A model generated the notes under the pieces. It was not told the DNA's origin. It saw only the letters and a program-made list of their open reading frames with translations, and did no database searches. The position numbers and the translations under genes are program-made. Source: Punctularia strigosozonata HHB-11173 SS5 (taxonomy: Eukaryota; Basidiomycota; Agaricomycetes; Corticiales; Punctulariaceae). From it: 64,000 nucleotides of DNA. The number at the start of each line of letters is the position of its first letter. Position 1 is the stretch's first letter. The stretch covers positions 3,351,521 to 3,415,520 of the forward strand of contig NW_006767433.1 of the NCBI RefSeq assembly GCF_000264995.1. Direction: 5' to 3'. Positions 11,351-25,776 of the stretch are shown here, in pieces.

Positions 11351-14300
11351 ATGGACTCGAGCTGGACACCTTCCAACGTGTTTCGCGATCCCGACTCCTT
11401 CATGGAGCCCGCCGATGACTCAGACGATGATTTGTATGCAGATGCTATGGACGCCGACATTGCCTATCAGTCGGTTTGTCGACCCCGCCATGCTCTACGT
11501 TTGAATCCTCACTGACGTGTTGAATGTAGCCGCTCGGTCAGTCTGTGCCCGTCAACATGGACGTCGACGCTGCTCCTCAAGGAGCTACGTCTTCGGACAC
11601 GGCACCGATCCCCATCGAAATCGAGGCAGCCCAGCACCAACAAGCAGGTGGAACGCTTCCCATGCCTGAATTACAGGCCCAGCCTGAGGAGCTGCCTACA
11701 GTCATTGGTCCTGAACAGACCAAGCCTTCCGCAACTGCGCCCACGCTGGACCTCATGTACTCCGTCAAGGGTCTCTACAGGATCTTGGATCTGATCAACG
11801 AACAAGGAAGCGGCGGCCTCGGTCCGTATTACTTTCTCGTATCAGGTTACGATTCTGACGCCAATACTTCCAGTGGATAAGATCATAATCGCTCAGGACT
11901 CGCTTGGATGCTTCATCAACGACATCTCATCCGGCGCATATACGTCGCTGACCAAAGTCAAATTCTCCGCGCTCGATCAAGTCCATCTGCAACCAATCGG
12001 CGTGTATGGTAGCAAATCGGAGATTGTCAAGTTCTTGCGGTTCAAAAACGTCATCGATGATTCGACGTGAGTCTTTATGATGGTGTTCATCTCGTTCCTT
12101 CCCTCACAACGAACAGTGCCACTTTACTCGCGTCCGTTGATGACTCGGCTACGGCTCGTCCAATGCTACGCTCGGGTCTATATTTCCTTCGTTCTCAAGA
12201 AGCCAACCATCCGAACAAGCTGTACGTCATCTATTGGCCCGAGGACAGCACATGGGACGATGCAGCGATATCGTCTGTAAGCCGTAACCGGATCACGTTC
12301 ATGCGGTATGTCCAGCAGGCGTATCGGTCGCTCCTTGGCTCACGCCCACTCAGCTACCTTACAAAGATCGCGGATCAGATTGTTGCGCTCATATCTCCGC
12401 ATCATGCGCAAGACTTTGTTTGGCGTGATAGGCTGCCGGGCACAGAAGCCCCTCCAGTTGAACTAGACGACGATGAAAGCGATCGTCTTTTTTCCTTTGA
12501 GGTTGCGAAGACTTTTGAACAGGACGAAGACGTAACAGCGCGGCCCGGCTTCACAGTACGCTGTCCCGACATTCTCGCCACGGCGAAGTGCGAAATCCCA
12601 CCGGCAGCCTCTTCACCCTCAAATAGCTGTTCCCCATGCCCAACTATCCATACTTCTGACGACCTTCTTGGAAGTGACTGCAGCCGTCTTCAGCCCCGTT
12701 TACTGTCAGGAGAAGCATCCTGCGGCATTCTCTCGGTGGAGTATGTACCACCTGCTCACAGGAAAGATGTGTTCGTCGAAAAATGCAACGCATTCCGTCT
12801 CAACCAACTGATGTAAATACATATTCTGTCTTGTGTTTGACAAACGTTGATTAATTATCTACCGCCAGCGAACACGAATCCATTAAGCTCGGCGACCAAC
12901 TCACCGACTCATCCTTAGTCGTGCTCTTGGAAAATGGTCTGGAGAAACGCTCGCCGAAGCCCTGCGCGTCGCTGAAGAAGCGTTTGGCGGACTTGCAGGA
13001 GAAGAAAAAGACAGAGATTCGTGATGAGGTAAAGAGCATGCAAGATGATCTTCATAAGGACGATGCCAAGCTGTGTTCTGCGATATCTTTATCGCTCATC
13101 GCTGTGTTGGCAAAGAAGTTCCCGTAAGTCACGTCCGGCAGACTCCCAGTTGAGCCCACTTCTTATGACCATTTCTTGAACCGGTTTCCCTATGCAGATC
13201 ATTGATGAGGGATGATGACGCGGAGCTTGACGGTACCTCTGTGCTGGCTAACTTGGACACATGGACTGGTGCTTCCACGTATCAAGGTGCGTTACAGGTG
13301 CTCAGCTCATCTTGCTTACGATTCAATTGGACCGCGGTCCACAGATTTTCTGAACCCAATCATGGAACGATGGCCATTCATCCATCGGCTACTGGAAGAC
13401 TTGCCGTCGGACAGAGCGTTGCGTTCGATCGCAAGCAAGACATTCAAGACGAACAAGGAGCGGTTGCTCTTGTTGCATCTTCTCCTCGCAGAAAAACCGG
13501 ACGTGCAATCGACCAGCCAATGGACCAGTATAGTGCCTACAACCATCGATGGAGATTTTCGACTTGCGATGGAGTCTTTGGGACCGATTCCGGTTTCATC
13601 TGGACACGGCAACGAAAAGAGCTGGTGGTCGAAGATTTCGAAATTCGGTTGGCCCGGCGCAACTCGTTCCACCAACACGTTCGATATCAGACGTTTTGCA
13701 GCGGATGTTCAGGATGATATATTCCTGATGGAGCTACCCCGCCTAGTGGATCTTGAGCCTACACTTGCTTCCATGGCAGCCGATACTATTGCAGAAGCGC
13801 AGGAGTTCTTGCGCTCCAAGGTCGCGGACAAGTCCAAGACGATTTGCGCGCGCATCAGAGCTCAACAAGAGAATGATCTCAAAGATGCGATCAGGGCGGC
13901 AGCGAATGCGCGTCATGGTGAAGCTGTCCGAGGGGCATACAGCATCTTTCGAAACAACTTTAAGGATCGGCTGATCAAAGACTCTGATATGTGTGTCATT
14001 TCCTGAACATGCGATAACGAGTTCTCACAGCATCATTGTCCATAGGAAAACCATGGTCATTCACGATGTTTCTCCTCAGAAGCTGGGGTGGGGTACGTCG
14101 GGTATGTCACAGGCGCTTCGTCGGCAATAAGCTATTCTTTTCATCTACTTCGTTACAGAGCACTTTGAAATCAGGGGCGAGTACAGGTATACGACAGACC
14201 CTGTGCTCCAGTACACCTGCTACCTGTTCCAGCTTTCCCAATCCGATCGCCATCAGTTGTCTTTCGATGCACTCTTTATCCCTTCGCCACAGCTCCACCC

Positions 14301-17300
14301 ACGCTCTGCGTTGTCGTTCAGGCTTCCTGTCCACCATCGTATACTGTGAGTGTCCTTACACGGACATCGATCTATGTACTGAAGTCATTGGTTATAGTCA
14401 CATCCAATTGCTTCAGGAGATGAGATGCCTTCTCATCGTCGACGATAGCAAGGGGGGAATACACGTATATCTGGAGAAACTGGAATCCCTCGACAAGTGT
14501 GTGGATCGCCGAGCTGCGAAGAAGACGTGGCATCGCGACAAGATCGGCGGTGACTTCGTGATAGCTTTCGATGAGACAAGACGCACGCTAGCTGTGTGTG
14601 GGAAGAAGAGCGTAAGTGCAGTGCACGATTAACGATAATCAGAATGCCAACTGTCGGCGTTTTCCCAGCCTGATCTCAACCTGCACATTTTCATCTTTGA
14701 TGACAAGTATACTTCACTCCAAGGTGTCGGCTCTATGATCAAACTTCAGCCTTGGTTTGACGAGACAACCTCGATCTCCCACATGGTTTATGTGCTCGGC
14801 AGTGAGGAACTGCTTTTCATCGATGGCTTAGCGCGGGCACGAATATTCTCACTTGTAACTCAGCAATTCAGGTGACCGTCCCACTGTATTTACCAATACC
14901 AGCTGACATGTCCCAATATCTACAGACCTGCGTCCGTGCAGCTACCGCGCGACCCGACACATGTTCTTTCCTCCCCAGATGGCTCTTGCTTCATTGCATC
15001 CGAGCTACATGACCACAAGACAATCTTCAGAGCATATCATTGGTCAACCTTTGGCTCTACTTGTGGAATACAAATTGAGGTCCCAGAGTTTCCACCTGCG
15101 GGCAACCATGTCATGACATCGATAGGTTCCAAAACAAGCATACATCTCGTATACATGGATGTCGCAGGAAGCTGCTGCAAATCAGTTGCACTCCATATCA
15201 CCCGAAGAGTTACCGAGTTCATGTTCCAGGAGAAGGGTGCACAACAGATGCAGGAAGGAAAATCCTCGATCACCTCTCACAACTGTCTCGTTGAATGCCA
15301 TGCGGATGTTTGGAAGCGCTTTCCTGTTATGCCTGCAGTTCAAAGGCGCACAATCACACCTGCTTCCTCACGTGCGCCTCGATCAATCTGTTTTGTTACA
15401 GATCGGGACTATTCGCAATTCCTCCCGCATTTCAAGGATCTCATAGCTGATTTCGAGCGCACGACGCGCAAGCCTGGCAGCGCGGAGCTCAATGATGTTC
15501 ACATATCCGCACTCGACTTTGACTCCTTCTGCACGCAGGAGTTATTATCCCAATCCTCATTTCTCACTGGTGAATGGCTGGTAGACCTCATCTGTCTTAT
15601 CCCGATCCACATTGCGGTGACCAAAGACAACCGGTTCGTGCCCCTCAAGGATGGTGTATGGTCTGCGCAGCTGGAGCGGTCCCTTCTCGGTGCCACTGTT
15701 GATCAAATCATCGATCAGTGCGTTCGTATTCTGGTCTTCTGCATACGTTTTCTCACAGGATCATAGTTTATCTTTTGGTTGGTATGAAAGTTTGTTCCAG
15801 TCGTATATGGCAAGCAAGGTACGGCACACGCCGCTTTACGAGTAATCGGCTGAACCTGTTGTTGCAGCCGGTGAAAGTAGTCTCGTCAATGGGTATTAGC
15901 ACCCGATTATAATCCAAACAACCTGTATCACTCACTCTGGAACAGGTGAACAATCTGTCGGGAAGAGCTTTGCTCTTAATCATCTAGCAGATACGTCCTT
16001 TGCCGGCTCCGCAATGCGCACCACCGAGGGCACGTAAAGTCTGAGAAAGTTGCTCAAGGCTAAAGCTCATTGCATAATCAGGTGTATGGTTATCTGCAAC
16101 ACCGACTGAAAATGAGATCATCGTCACCCTTGACTTCGAAGGTGAGTATTGTCAATAACTCAATGCCAGCCCTGAAAACTCGTGTACTGCAGGGGTACAC
16201 AGTATCGAACGTTCTGCGCAAGAGGATACACTTCTCGTCCTCTTCAACACCGCAATCTCTAACTTGGTAAGCTTAACTTCGAGTGCCTTCACGTTGGTAT
16301 CGTGGTCCTGATTCCTCTTGAAGGTTCTTTTCCGCAACAATTTTGCATTATCCCGAGATATTACTGGGCTTTTTCATTCTTTCCAAGCTTCGTCGTCCGT
16401 TCTAGACCCTTCTGCTAACCCTTCGCTCTTTCAATCAATGCTTGTGATCATCATCAAGGTAAGTTATCACAAGTTATCGTGGTATCATCATGGCTTGACT
16501 GGCAACCCCTAGGACGTGGTTGACTCTGATAAGAAGGAGATCACGAAGGAGTCAGCATCCTGTTCTCAAGTTATAATCAACCCTCACACTATCTTCCGTT
16601 GCAGATTCAGTTTGAAGTTTAGAGATATTGTACAGGAAGAACAGGGCTCCAACTTCATCTCACGCTTGCACGCCGGTCATCTAACTATTGTCCCTTGGCC
16701 TGTCATTGAATCAAGACAATTCTATGCTCTCTTTCCCGCAATCAAGAGGATGCTTGACAAGCAGCAGACCACGCACGCTAGTGGGGCCATATTTTTGCAG
16801 ACTCTGAAGACATTGATGGCGAAACTCAAGGTGGTGATTTTATACACATGTAAGATCAATAACACTCATGTTTTGCCATCCAAAGGCGAATGACTGGGGG
16901 GCCATGTCCCGTGAGTCGTGTTAGGGTTCTCCTATGCCATTCCATCGTCGAGCAACTTCACAGAGAACCTCGCTGCACACCGAGTGAAACTACTTGGATC
17001 TGTCCTTCCTAAAGCCCTCGAGTATGGTGCCAACGAGATAGAGCCAGATATCGATCCTCTCAGGGTCAGCAGACGATCCGGGCAATTTATTGCTGATACT
17101 GACCAGCTCTAAGGACTTGGACTCGAACATGCCCATAGGAGCACCAGACACTCAAGCTCGGTTTGCCTCGCTGCTACCGAACTCAGTAAACCAGGCAGCG
17201 GAGCGGGAGAGAATCCTTGGTAGACTCCGTTCGTCCTGGGATCTTTATGGAACGCGGCAACATGCGGAAGATAGCGATTGGTTGTCGCAGCTCAACGCGT

Positions 17301-20300
17301 ACCTCGAGCATACAGTGGATCTCCGTGTACAACATGTTCAAGCTTGGTTATCTACGAACACAACAAGGCTTCCGGTAGCGGATGCTAACGTGGACAGCTT
17401 ACGCCGCAGCTTCGACAGCATGGTCATCGACCTCAGAGCCAGTACTCAACTGTGTGGGATCCAATGCTCCACTTGCAGCTTGTACTGCCTTCGCCTTCGT
17501 CACCATACTGGGGATCATGACTGTCAGACATCACATCAGTGCATCCACACATGCCAGTTCGTCGAAGAATGCTCCAACCAGGAGAAATGCGGTCTTCCGT
17601 ATGCCATGTCCTTGCATATTCTGTGCACTATCCCTGACATACACCAACTTAGTGCGGGGCATTCAGGAAGACATGTGTGAGTTCACAAACATCGGAGTCG
17701 CTCCGTCCATCCAACGCCAGCCCCTGTTTGACACACTCTCACAGCTGCGATATCAAATCTCATCTTTGCGGCCGACCCTGTGCATTGTCCGGTCGGCGTG
17801 GTTGCCTAGATCACTGTTCCAAGGTATGCATTGTCTTCTATATAACCTCCAAGCTTATCCATGCATCCAGGTCGTGAATCATGACGATGGCGAGCACTTA
17901 TGTGAAGCGCGAGTGCATGAATGTGGACAAGTGAGTGGCAGCCTGTCGAAGGCCGTCATCTCTAACACCACTTTCTCAGCCTTGTAGCCTGATCGACGTT
18001 AGAGCAGAAGACGGAAGCCTTCACACTTGCCGCGAAACCTGCCGAATCCCGAGGTGATACAGTGGCCACACCAGCGAACGCAATCATAATGTTAACGGGG
18101 TTCTCACAGCCATGACGAGCATGTGATCCATGTTTGCGCGAAGACGTCATGCCCAATTCGCTGCCAACTATGCCGCAGACTTTGTGCTAGCGACGACCAC
18201 CTACATGGTCTTGATGAAGATGCACAACATCTCTGCGGGTGCGTGTCGTCTCATCCGGTTCATCACTAAGCCTGCAACACCATGTTTACAGGCAAGAACA
18301 TGCGTGTAGTGCATTATGCTCTGCAGATGGCATTTGTCACATTGAGACTGCACCGCAGTCGATAGAAGCGACATTCACCGGGACCCATCAAACATTCCAG
18401 TACACGAAGGCAAGTAATTCACTACACGAACGTGTGCGCTATACATAATTTCTCTAACTATTTAACCAACAGTACTCGCAAGGAAGGTCATCTGATACTC
18501 TCGACCTTTTCATCGGCTGAGTGTTGCATTGGTAGTGAGCAAGCGCCTTCGATGTGTCATAGCGATCCGTCCGGGTGCCACCACTCACCCTGGCCCACAT
18601 TGCCATAGTATTGATTCAGACGTCTTTCATTACTGCGAGAACAGGTACAGCAGTTTTGCGCTCCCCTCCGTTGCCTATCAAACATCTCCTCCAGATGCGA
18701 GAACTGCGGATATTTTTGCACCTTAGTTCGTGGTATGTTGAGGTTCAGATGTTGCATATATCGTCGATGACCAGGCATGTCCATCAGGTCACACTCAGCA
18801 GGAGCACGAGACCAGCCACGGCTCAATGTCGAGGACTCGTTGGACAATTGACGGACAAGATGGGGCAGCGGTGGAGCTCGATGGGCGCAAGTTTGGTCGC
18901 AGCGACGAAGGTGCTCCTTTGCTGGTTTGTATCTCGGTTGCTATCTGACTCCCACCGCCGGAAGCTAATCTCCTACTAGTGCTCTATGGTATGCCGCAGT
19001 ATGGGTCGCCATGTTCACGTTGATTACTGTCGCTCTGGACCCGGTGAACGTTGCTCTGGCCCAGAATTACAGCACATCTCAGCGCAGATGCTTCCGAATC
19101 CTAGCAAAGCCAAAGACTGGATTAGTCATAGCCTCTTTTGGAGGCGCTTGGGTCAGTGGCAGTAAATAACTCAGTGATGCATTTATCTTTTTACTAAACG
19201 ATTTTGCGACCAGGTTTCAAAGGTACATGGTAATATGATATAACCGCGATCAACACTCATGATCACAACCCACCTATAGATCCATACTCTCGTGAAGATC
19301 AGACACACTTTGGAAAATGGTGAGTTTCGAGGGCCTGTATCGCGTTGGAACGCTGAAGTGCTGTGTAGCGATGCTATGTGTTCAGGTGGGCATACTTGTA
19401 TCAAGTGGTGGATATATGACCGATACTCGTGTTACCAGGAGGCGAACATGCGGCAACTTCGACCAATCCAGCGCAGCCATCTTTCTGTACCTTGCCGATC
19501 TTCCATGCACCTCATAACAGAGATCAAATGCCATCAGGAGCTGTCGGTTATATTTCTGGGGATGGTCATTTGTTTTCTTGCAGGAATCCTAGCGTAATGA
19601 AGTCTGCTTTCCACGTGTGAGTGCTTTCGCGACAAGCTCATCGCGGCCAACATAACGATTATTGTCAGGATCTTCGTCATTGATAGGTGATTTCAAAGAT
19701 GTCATATATATCTGTATGCTGATGGATATAATGTAGATCGGGATCGATGAGTGCTGGCGATCGTCGGCCACTTTCAGGGACGCCTGTCACTGCGAATATT
19801 GCGAGCCGCTGCAACAATAGGCTGGGGGCAGTCTATTCCGCGCTTCATGCATTCTGGCAGTCGCGACACTCTATCGCGACTGGGCAAGGCTTGGCAGCGA
19901 ATATAAACCGCCGAGACTCGTATACAGTGGTTCTATTTGACCATGAGGTCAACAGCGTACTACGGAACGATTTCACGAGCACCCCCGACGTTCTGCTTAA
20001 CACCGTTCTACGTCATGAAGCAAGGGGTGGTACGAACTTCACCGCCGCGCTTGCTACGGCACAGGCAGAGATGGAGGCTAGTTGGAGTACAGAGCGGTGT
20101 GTAGCCATTCGTATTGTCATTATCTCGCTGACCCCGAGTGCCCTCAAGAAACCCTGTGATCATCTTCCTTTCCGACGGCGAATGTAACGTTGCGGATAGC
20201 GCGATCCGCGACCTCTGCCGTAGGGCCGTGGTTCTTGGGTACGTGCAAATTCCCTTCAGCGATGATTTTCCTGGCGTGTATTCAATGGCGTACAGCAAAG

Positions 20301-20587
20301 CACTTTCATTCCATGCGGTATCTTTTGGACAAGACAACGGTATCCTTAGGCGCATGTCTCAAGTAGCCACGGAAGTGCAGAACGGCGCTCCACAAGACCC
20401 ACTGCATCCTCATGTTCCGTGCTCCTTTGCTCAAGCGCTTGACTCCGTAAGTCTTTCTCTTGGATGTGTCTCAAACACACGGTTTACGCTTGTTCGATAG
20501 GTTCGTCTGGCAGAGACTTTCTTAGGGATCGCGGAATCTATGCGCAAAACTCGCGGAGCTCTGTTGCAGACGGGAACAAACGGCTGA
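11351..20587 (+). CDS. Giant GBP/VLIG-class GTPase with Cys/His array and C-terminal vWA domain
   Basis: Forty-three exons, all in phase, encode about 2,315 residues: 11351-11473, 11530-11821, 11874-12066, 12117-12812, 12869-13123, 13198-13286, 13345-13990, 14046-14092, 14159-14345, 14398-14611, 14669-14871, 14926-15717, 15767-15818, 15868-15892, 15946-16029, 16082-16141, 16193-16266, 16324-16458, 16513-16550, 16605-16830, 16886-16910, 16964-17064, 17114-17598, 17653-17676, 17745-17823, 17871-17930, 17980-18053, 18110-18238, 18292-18409, 18473-18482, 18536-18644, 18695-18725, 18775-18924, 18980-19151, 19214-19222, 19280-19319, 19369-19385, 19439-19616, 19669-19686, 19737-20096, 20149-20238, 20296-20446, 20501-20587. 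The GTPase core shows P-loop GEQSVGKS (1272-1279), switch TTEGVW, G3 DFEG (1317-1320) and IIIKD (1386-1390), as in guanylate-binding/VLIG proteins. Cys/His clusters resembling NFX1-type fingers run from about 1633 to 2000. The vWA domain carries MIDAS DRSGS (2086-2090). The N-terminal 1,200 residues are unrecognised. Confidence 0.9.
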
Positions 20588-20890
20588 AATTCCGAATACG
20601 ACTGTGTACAACACCTGCATGATTAATATGACATCTGAAGCTTGCATATTGATCCTCGCCTCCAAGTGGTACTGATTTCACCTAAGACGACTCCATTGCC
20701 TCGATAACACAGCCGTTGGAAAACATGTCCTGAAATATGCCAATGGGTGTTATCGCCGATAATGCCGACTGTTAGGATGCTATCAAGCCCGTACGAAACG
20801 AGGGTCGTCCGTAACCCAAAGGTGCTCGTGACGCCTCAGCCAAAGTGTCTCCACGGCAGTGATGGTGGTCCGGGAGATAGAGTAGCGCCA
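20588..20890. other. Convergent 3' spacer
   Basis: This is the downstream region shared by the giant GTPase gene and RVB2. I see no gene or element in it. Confidence 0.5.
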
Positions 20891-22635
<1,745 letters not shown>

Positions 22636-22842
22636 AAACTGTCAGACCTAGTGCTATGATAATCGAGTCTTATGTGTTTCACCATAGTGAACGGGAAAGG
22701 CAGAGGACGTGTAGAAGTCGCGCTCGGTGCTCAGCGCTCAGCCACAATCTCGCAGCGTTGACGTTATTCACAACCTATCACGTATCCACTGCAACGATAG
22801 AAGAGCCAACGCTTCATAGACATAGCTTGTGCTATCTATCGC

Positions 22843-23868
22843 ATGGTCGGCCGCGACTCCCGCTCTCCCTCTCCCTCTCGCCGCCGGTCTCGTTCGCCAG
22901 AACGACGAAAGCTGCCTCATGACGCGGAACCTTTATCAGAAGCCGACTATTTCCTCAAGAGCTCTGAATTCAAAGTGTGGCTCAAAGAAGAAAAGGACCG
23001 GTACTTTGACGAGCTTTCCGGCGAGAAAGCGCGCAGGTACTTCCTTTGAACTTGATACGCTACGGGCTATTGACGAACCAAACCGTACAGCTACTTTCGC
23101 AAGTTCGTGAAGGCACGTCATTGTGTCCCTGACGATACATCGTCTATCTGACAGTAACAACAGGCGTGGAATCGAGGGAAGCTGTCTAGTACGGTCCTCC
23201 TTTCTAGTCGCCGCCTCTTCGCTTATGCGCCGCATTCAGAATCCCTATACCTCGGCGTAGAACCCACAGCTCAATCGGCCACCGCCTACAAATGGTCCAT
23301 CAAAACTTCCGGCGATGACTTGTCGAAGATGAAGACTGCGCGCACCGAGGTGGAATCGGCGAACTACGAAGTCCACCGCTCCGCCCGGACTTCGACGGCG
23401 GCCAGCGGCAGCCGCACGATTGGCCCTTCGATGCCATCGCGGGAAGACGCCGTCCTAGCCCGCGAAGCAGAGGAAGAAGCTCAGGCAGCGGGGCGAAGCT
23501 TTAAGCGGAAGCGAGACAGACTGGAGGCCAAGGAGCGCATCGAGGAGATGGTCGGACCGAAAGAGGTGGGCCGGGCAGGCATGCTGGAGGCAAAGCGGGC
23601 AAGACGAGAGAATGACCGAGCCTATCGCGAGAGCCGAGACGACTCGATTGCGGAAGTCGACGAGGTGACGCTTGGACTAGGAGGCGGCGACTCCTTCCAA
23701 GAGCGCATACGGCAGAGGGACGCCGCTCGGAAGCGGGCAGAGGAGCGCAAACACGGGGGGAGGGCTCAGCACCAGGTAGAGACCAAGGAACGCAGTGAGG
23801 CCATACGGCAGAAGGAGCACGATACAATGGAGATGTTCAAGCGGATGGCAGCTGAGAGATTTGGGTGA
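22843..23868 (+). CDS. RS-rich conserved nuclear-type protein, family not named
   Basis: Exons 22843-23036, 23091-23112, 23164-23188 and 23240-23868 give 289 residues. The N-terminus is rich in Arg-Ser dipeptides (SPSPSRRRSRSPERRK), as in splicing-associated proteins. Next comes a conserved-looking helical block, DYFLKSSEFKVWLKEEKDRY then YFRKFVKAWNRGKLS. The C-terminal half is a highly charged, probably coiled helix with VGPKEVGR and GGGDSFQERI. I have seen this arrangement in eukaryotic RS-type proteins but cannot assign a name. The intron after FVKF-region codon AAG (23113-23163) uses a GC donor (GCACGT); without it the frame is lost. Role in mRNA processing is a guess from composition. 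Confidence 0.72.
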
Positions 23869-25776
23869 GGCAGCGAGAGGATCGTTCGTTCTAGGCGGGA
23901 GCAGGGGGTGTGGATTTTCTACATGGTGAGAGCACCGACTGTATGGTATCTTTCAATTAATGCGAACGCGGCCGCTGATGTTATCCCACAGGCCTGTCCG
24001 CGACGGATCCCGGGTGGTTGACGATATCGTATGGATTCAGATTCCAAAGATAACTACCAGTCGGATGTTTCGCGTTGGACGCGACGACAATACCTCGGAG
24101 ACATCTTCGTGAATTTGACGATGTGACGCGCGTGGCCCCGAGAACGGCGCGTCGATGACGCTGCCCATGGGGGATATCAGCTGTGGTTTTCGCCGTGGCC
24201 CCTTGTTCGAACCGCGGACGGAGGTTCATGGCATCATCCTCGGCGCAAGAAGCTGCTCCTCTGTGGGCAGCCGTCCGCCGGCCCGATGCTGGTGCAGCTA
24301 CCGCGACTCGATCCGCCCGAGATGCTCGTCTGTCCTGTGACCGTCGCCAGCGGTCAGATCCCAGAGGTCATGGCCGCTCGCTGCATTCAGTCGGCCATGC
24401 TCGCCTCCCGCTCGTGACCGTCAGATGAAAGATTACTGGTCCAGGACGTCTGAGAAAAGCCGCAGGAACGCAATGACGGACCGTGCCATAAGGCCCTGTG
24501 CCTAAAACGGGGCCGCCGCTCTCACCGGATGGCGCTCCCGACCGCCGCCCGCCACCGCCTCTGGCTTTGGCGCGTCGTTACGTCCATGTCGTTCACGCCC
24601 GCGGAGAATTCCAATGGGTGATGGCAGGGATGGACGGAACGCGGCGGAATCGTCCGGGCGTACCGCGCTTTCCTTCGTTGGACGCCCGTTCTCAAAGCAC
24701 ATGACGCTATCCCCGCCTTTCAGCAGCTCATGGCCGCCAGAGGCTGGACGAAGAAGACCTGGCGCCGGCAAACAGGTTCTCGGCAAGACTGCAAGGTACG
24801 CTCAGATCTATGATCTCCTGCTCTTGCAGGTCATGCTTTCCCTGCGCTAGGGCCGGGGCCGCGACGTGTCGCAACCGAAAGGGTGATCACGAGCGGTAAT
24901 GTTGCGTTCCTGTATATGTGTTGATCAACATTTATAGATCCGTCCAACAAAGGCCTCCTGCTTGCTCGGACAAGCACTGGCATTAAAAGGGAGGGCGCGC
25001 CTGGTCCTTCCCCAACAGCAGCCCAACCGCCCAACCTCCATCCCGAACACCAGTGAACACAGTTGCGTCCTAAATGGTCTGTCTTCGCTGTGTACCACCG
25101 ATGGTCGGCGGTTCTGATAATCAACCTCCAGGACTCTATCCGGCGAAACCCTCGATCCGACTCCATAGCGAGCTCGAACCATGGCCAGGATAGATCTCGG
25201 AGGTCACTGAAAACGACACTGCAGACGAAGCTCGGCCTCTCCACTCAGAAGCAGGTACATACCGCTCTCAGATCACATCGTAGATGATGCTCAACTGAGC
25301 ATCACAGTCGAACACGACATATGTTCACCTCACCAAAGCGCCGCCGAGGAGGATGACAATAGAAGCCAAAGGCCGTGTGGTTGGTACTGACATATCGCTG
25401 CCCGGACTTGCCTTGACACTGCATGCGCGCTAGGTTGGCCTTGCTTTCGAGTCGTACATACCCCCACCCCCATACTCAGAGAGAGAGATTCCATCTGAGG
25501 TATGCCTGCTTGACACTCGGCAGTATGTCCGACTGCTGACATCCAATTGCTTAACAGCCCATGGCTACCAACGGCGAATTCTTGGACGACGACAACCGTG
25601 CCTGGTGAAACGGGCACGGAGCGCTGGAGTAACTTATTCATATCACCGCGTAAATTATAGTGCTGGATAATACTGTATTCGCATATCGTCGCAATGGACC
25701 AATGACAAGCCATGACAAGAGCTGCGAAGGTGCTCAACAGAGCTGCTGCATGCGCTTGAGAGCAGATGCTGGCACT
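23869..25776. other. 1.9-kb stretch without a recognised gene
   Basis: Several overlapping frames of 60-140 codons occur on both strands between about 24150 and 25250, in GC-rich sequence. None shows a domain, signal peptide or convincing splice-joined continuation. A frame at 24831-25244 (minus) is the longest. I see no transposase or reverse transcriptase and no RNA gene. Confidence 0.4.

Noticed and set aside
24206-24220. TTCGAACCGCGG resembling a tRNA box B
   Set aside because: No matching box A or cloverleaf upstream at the required distance.
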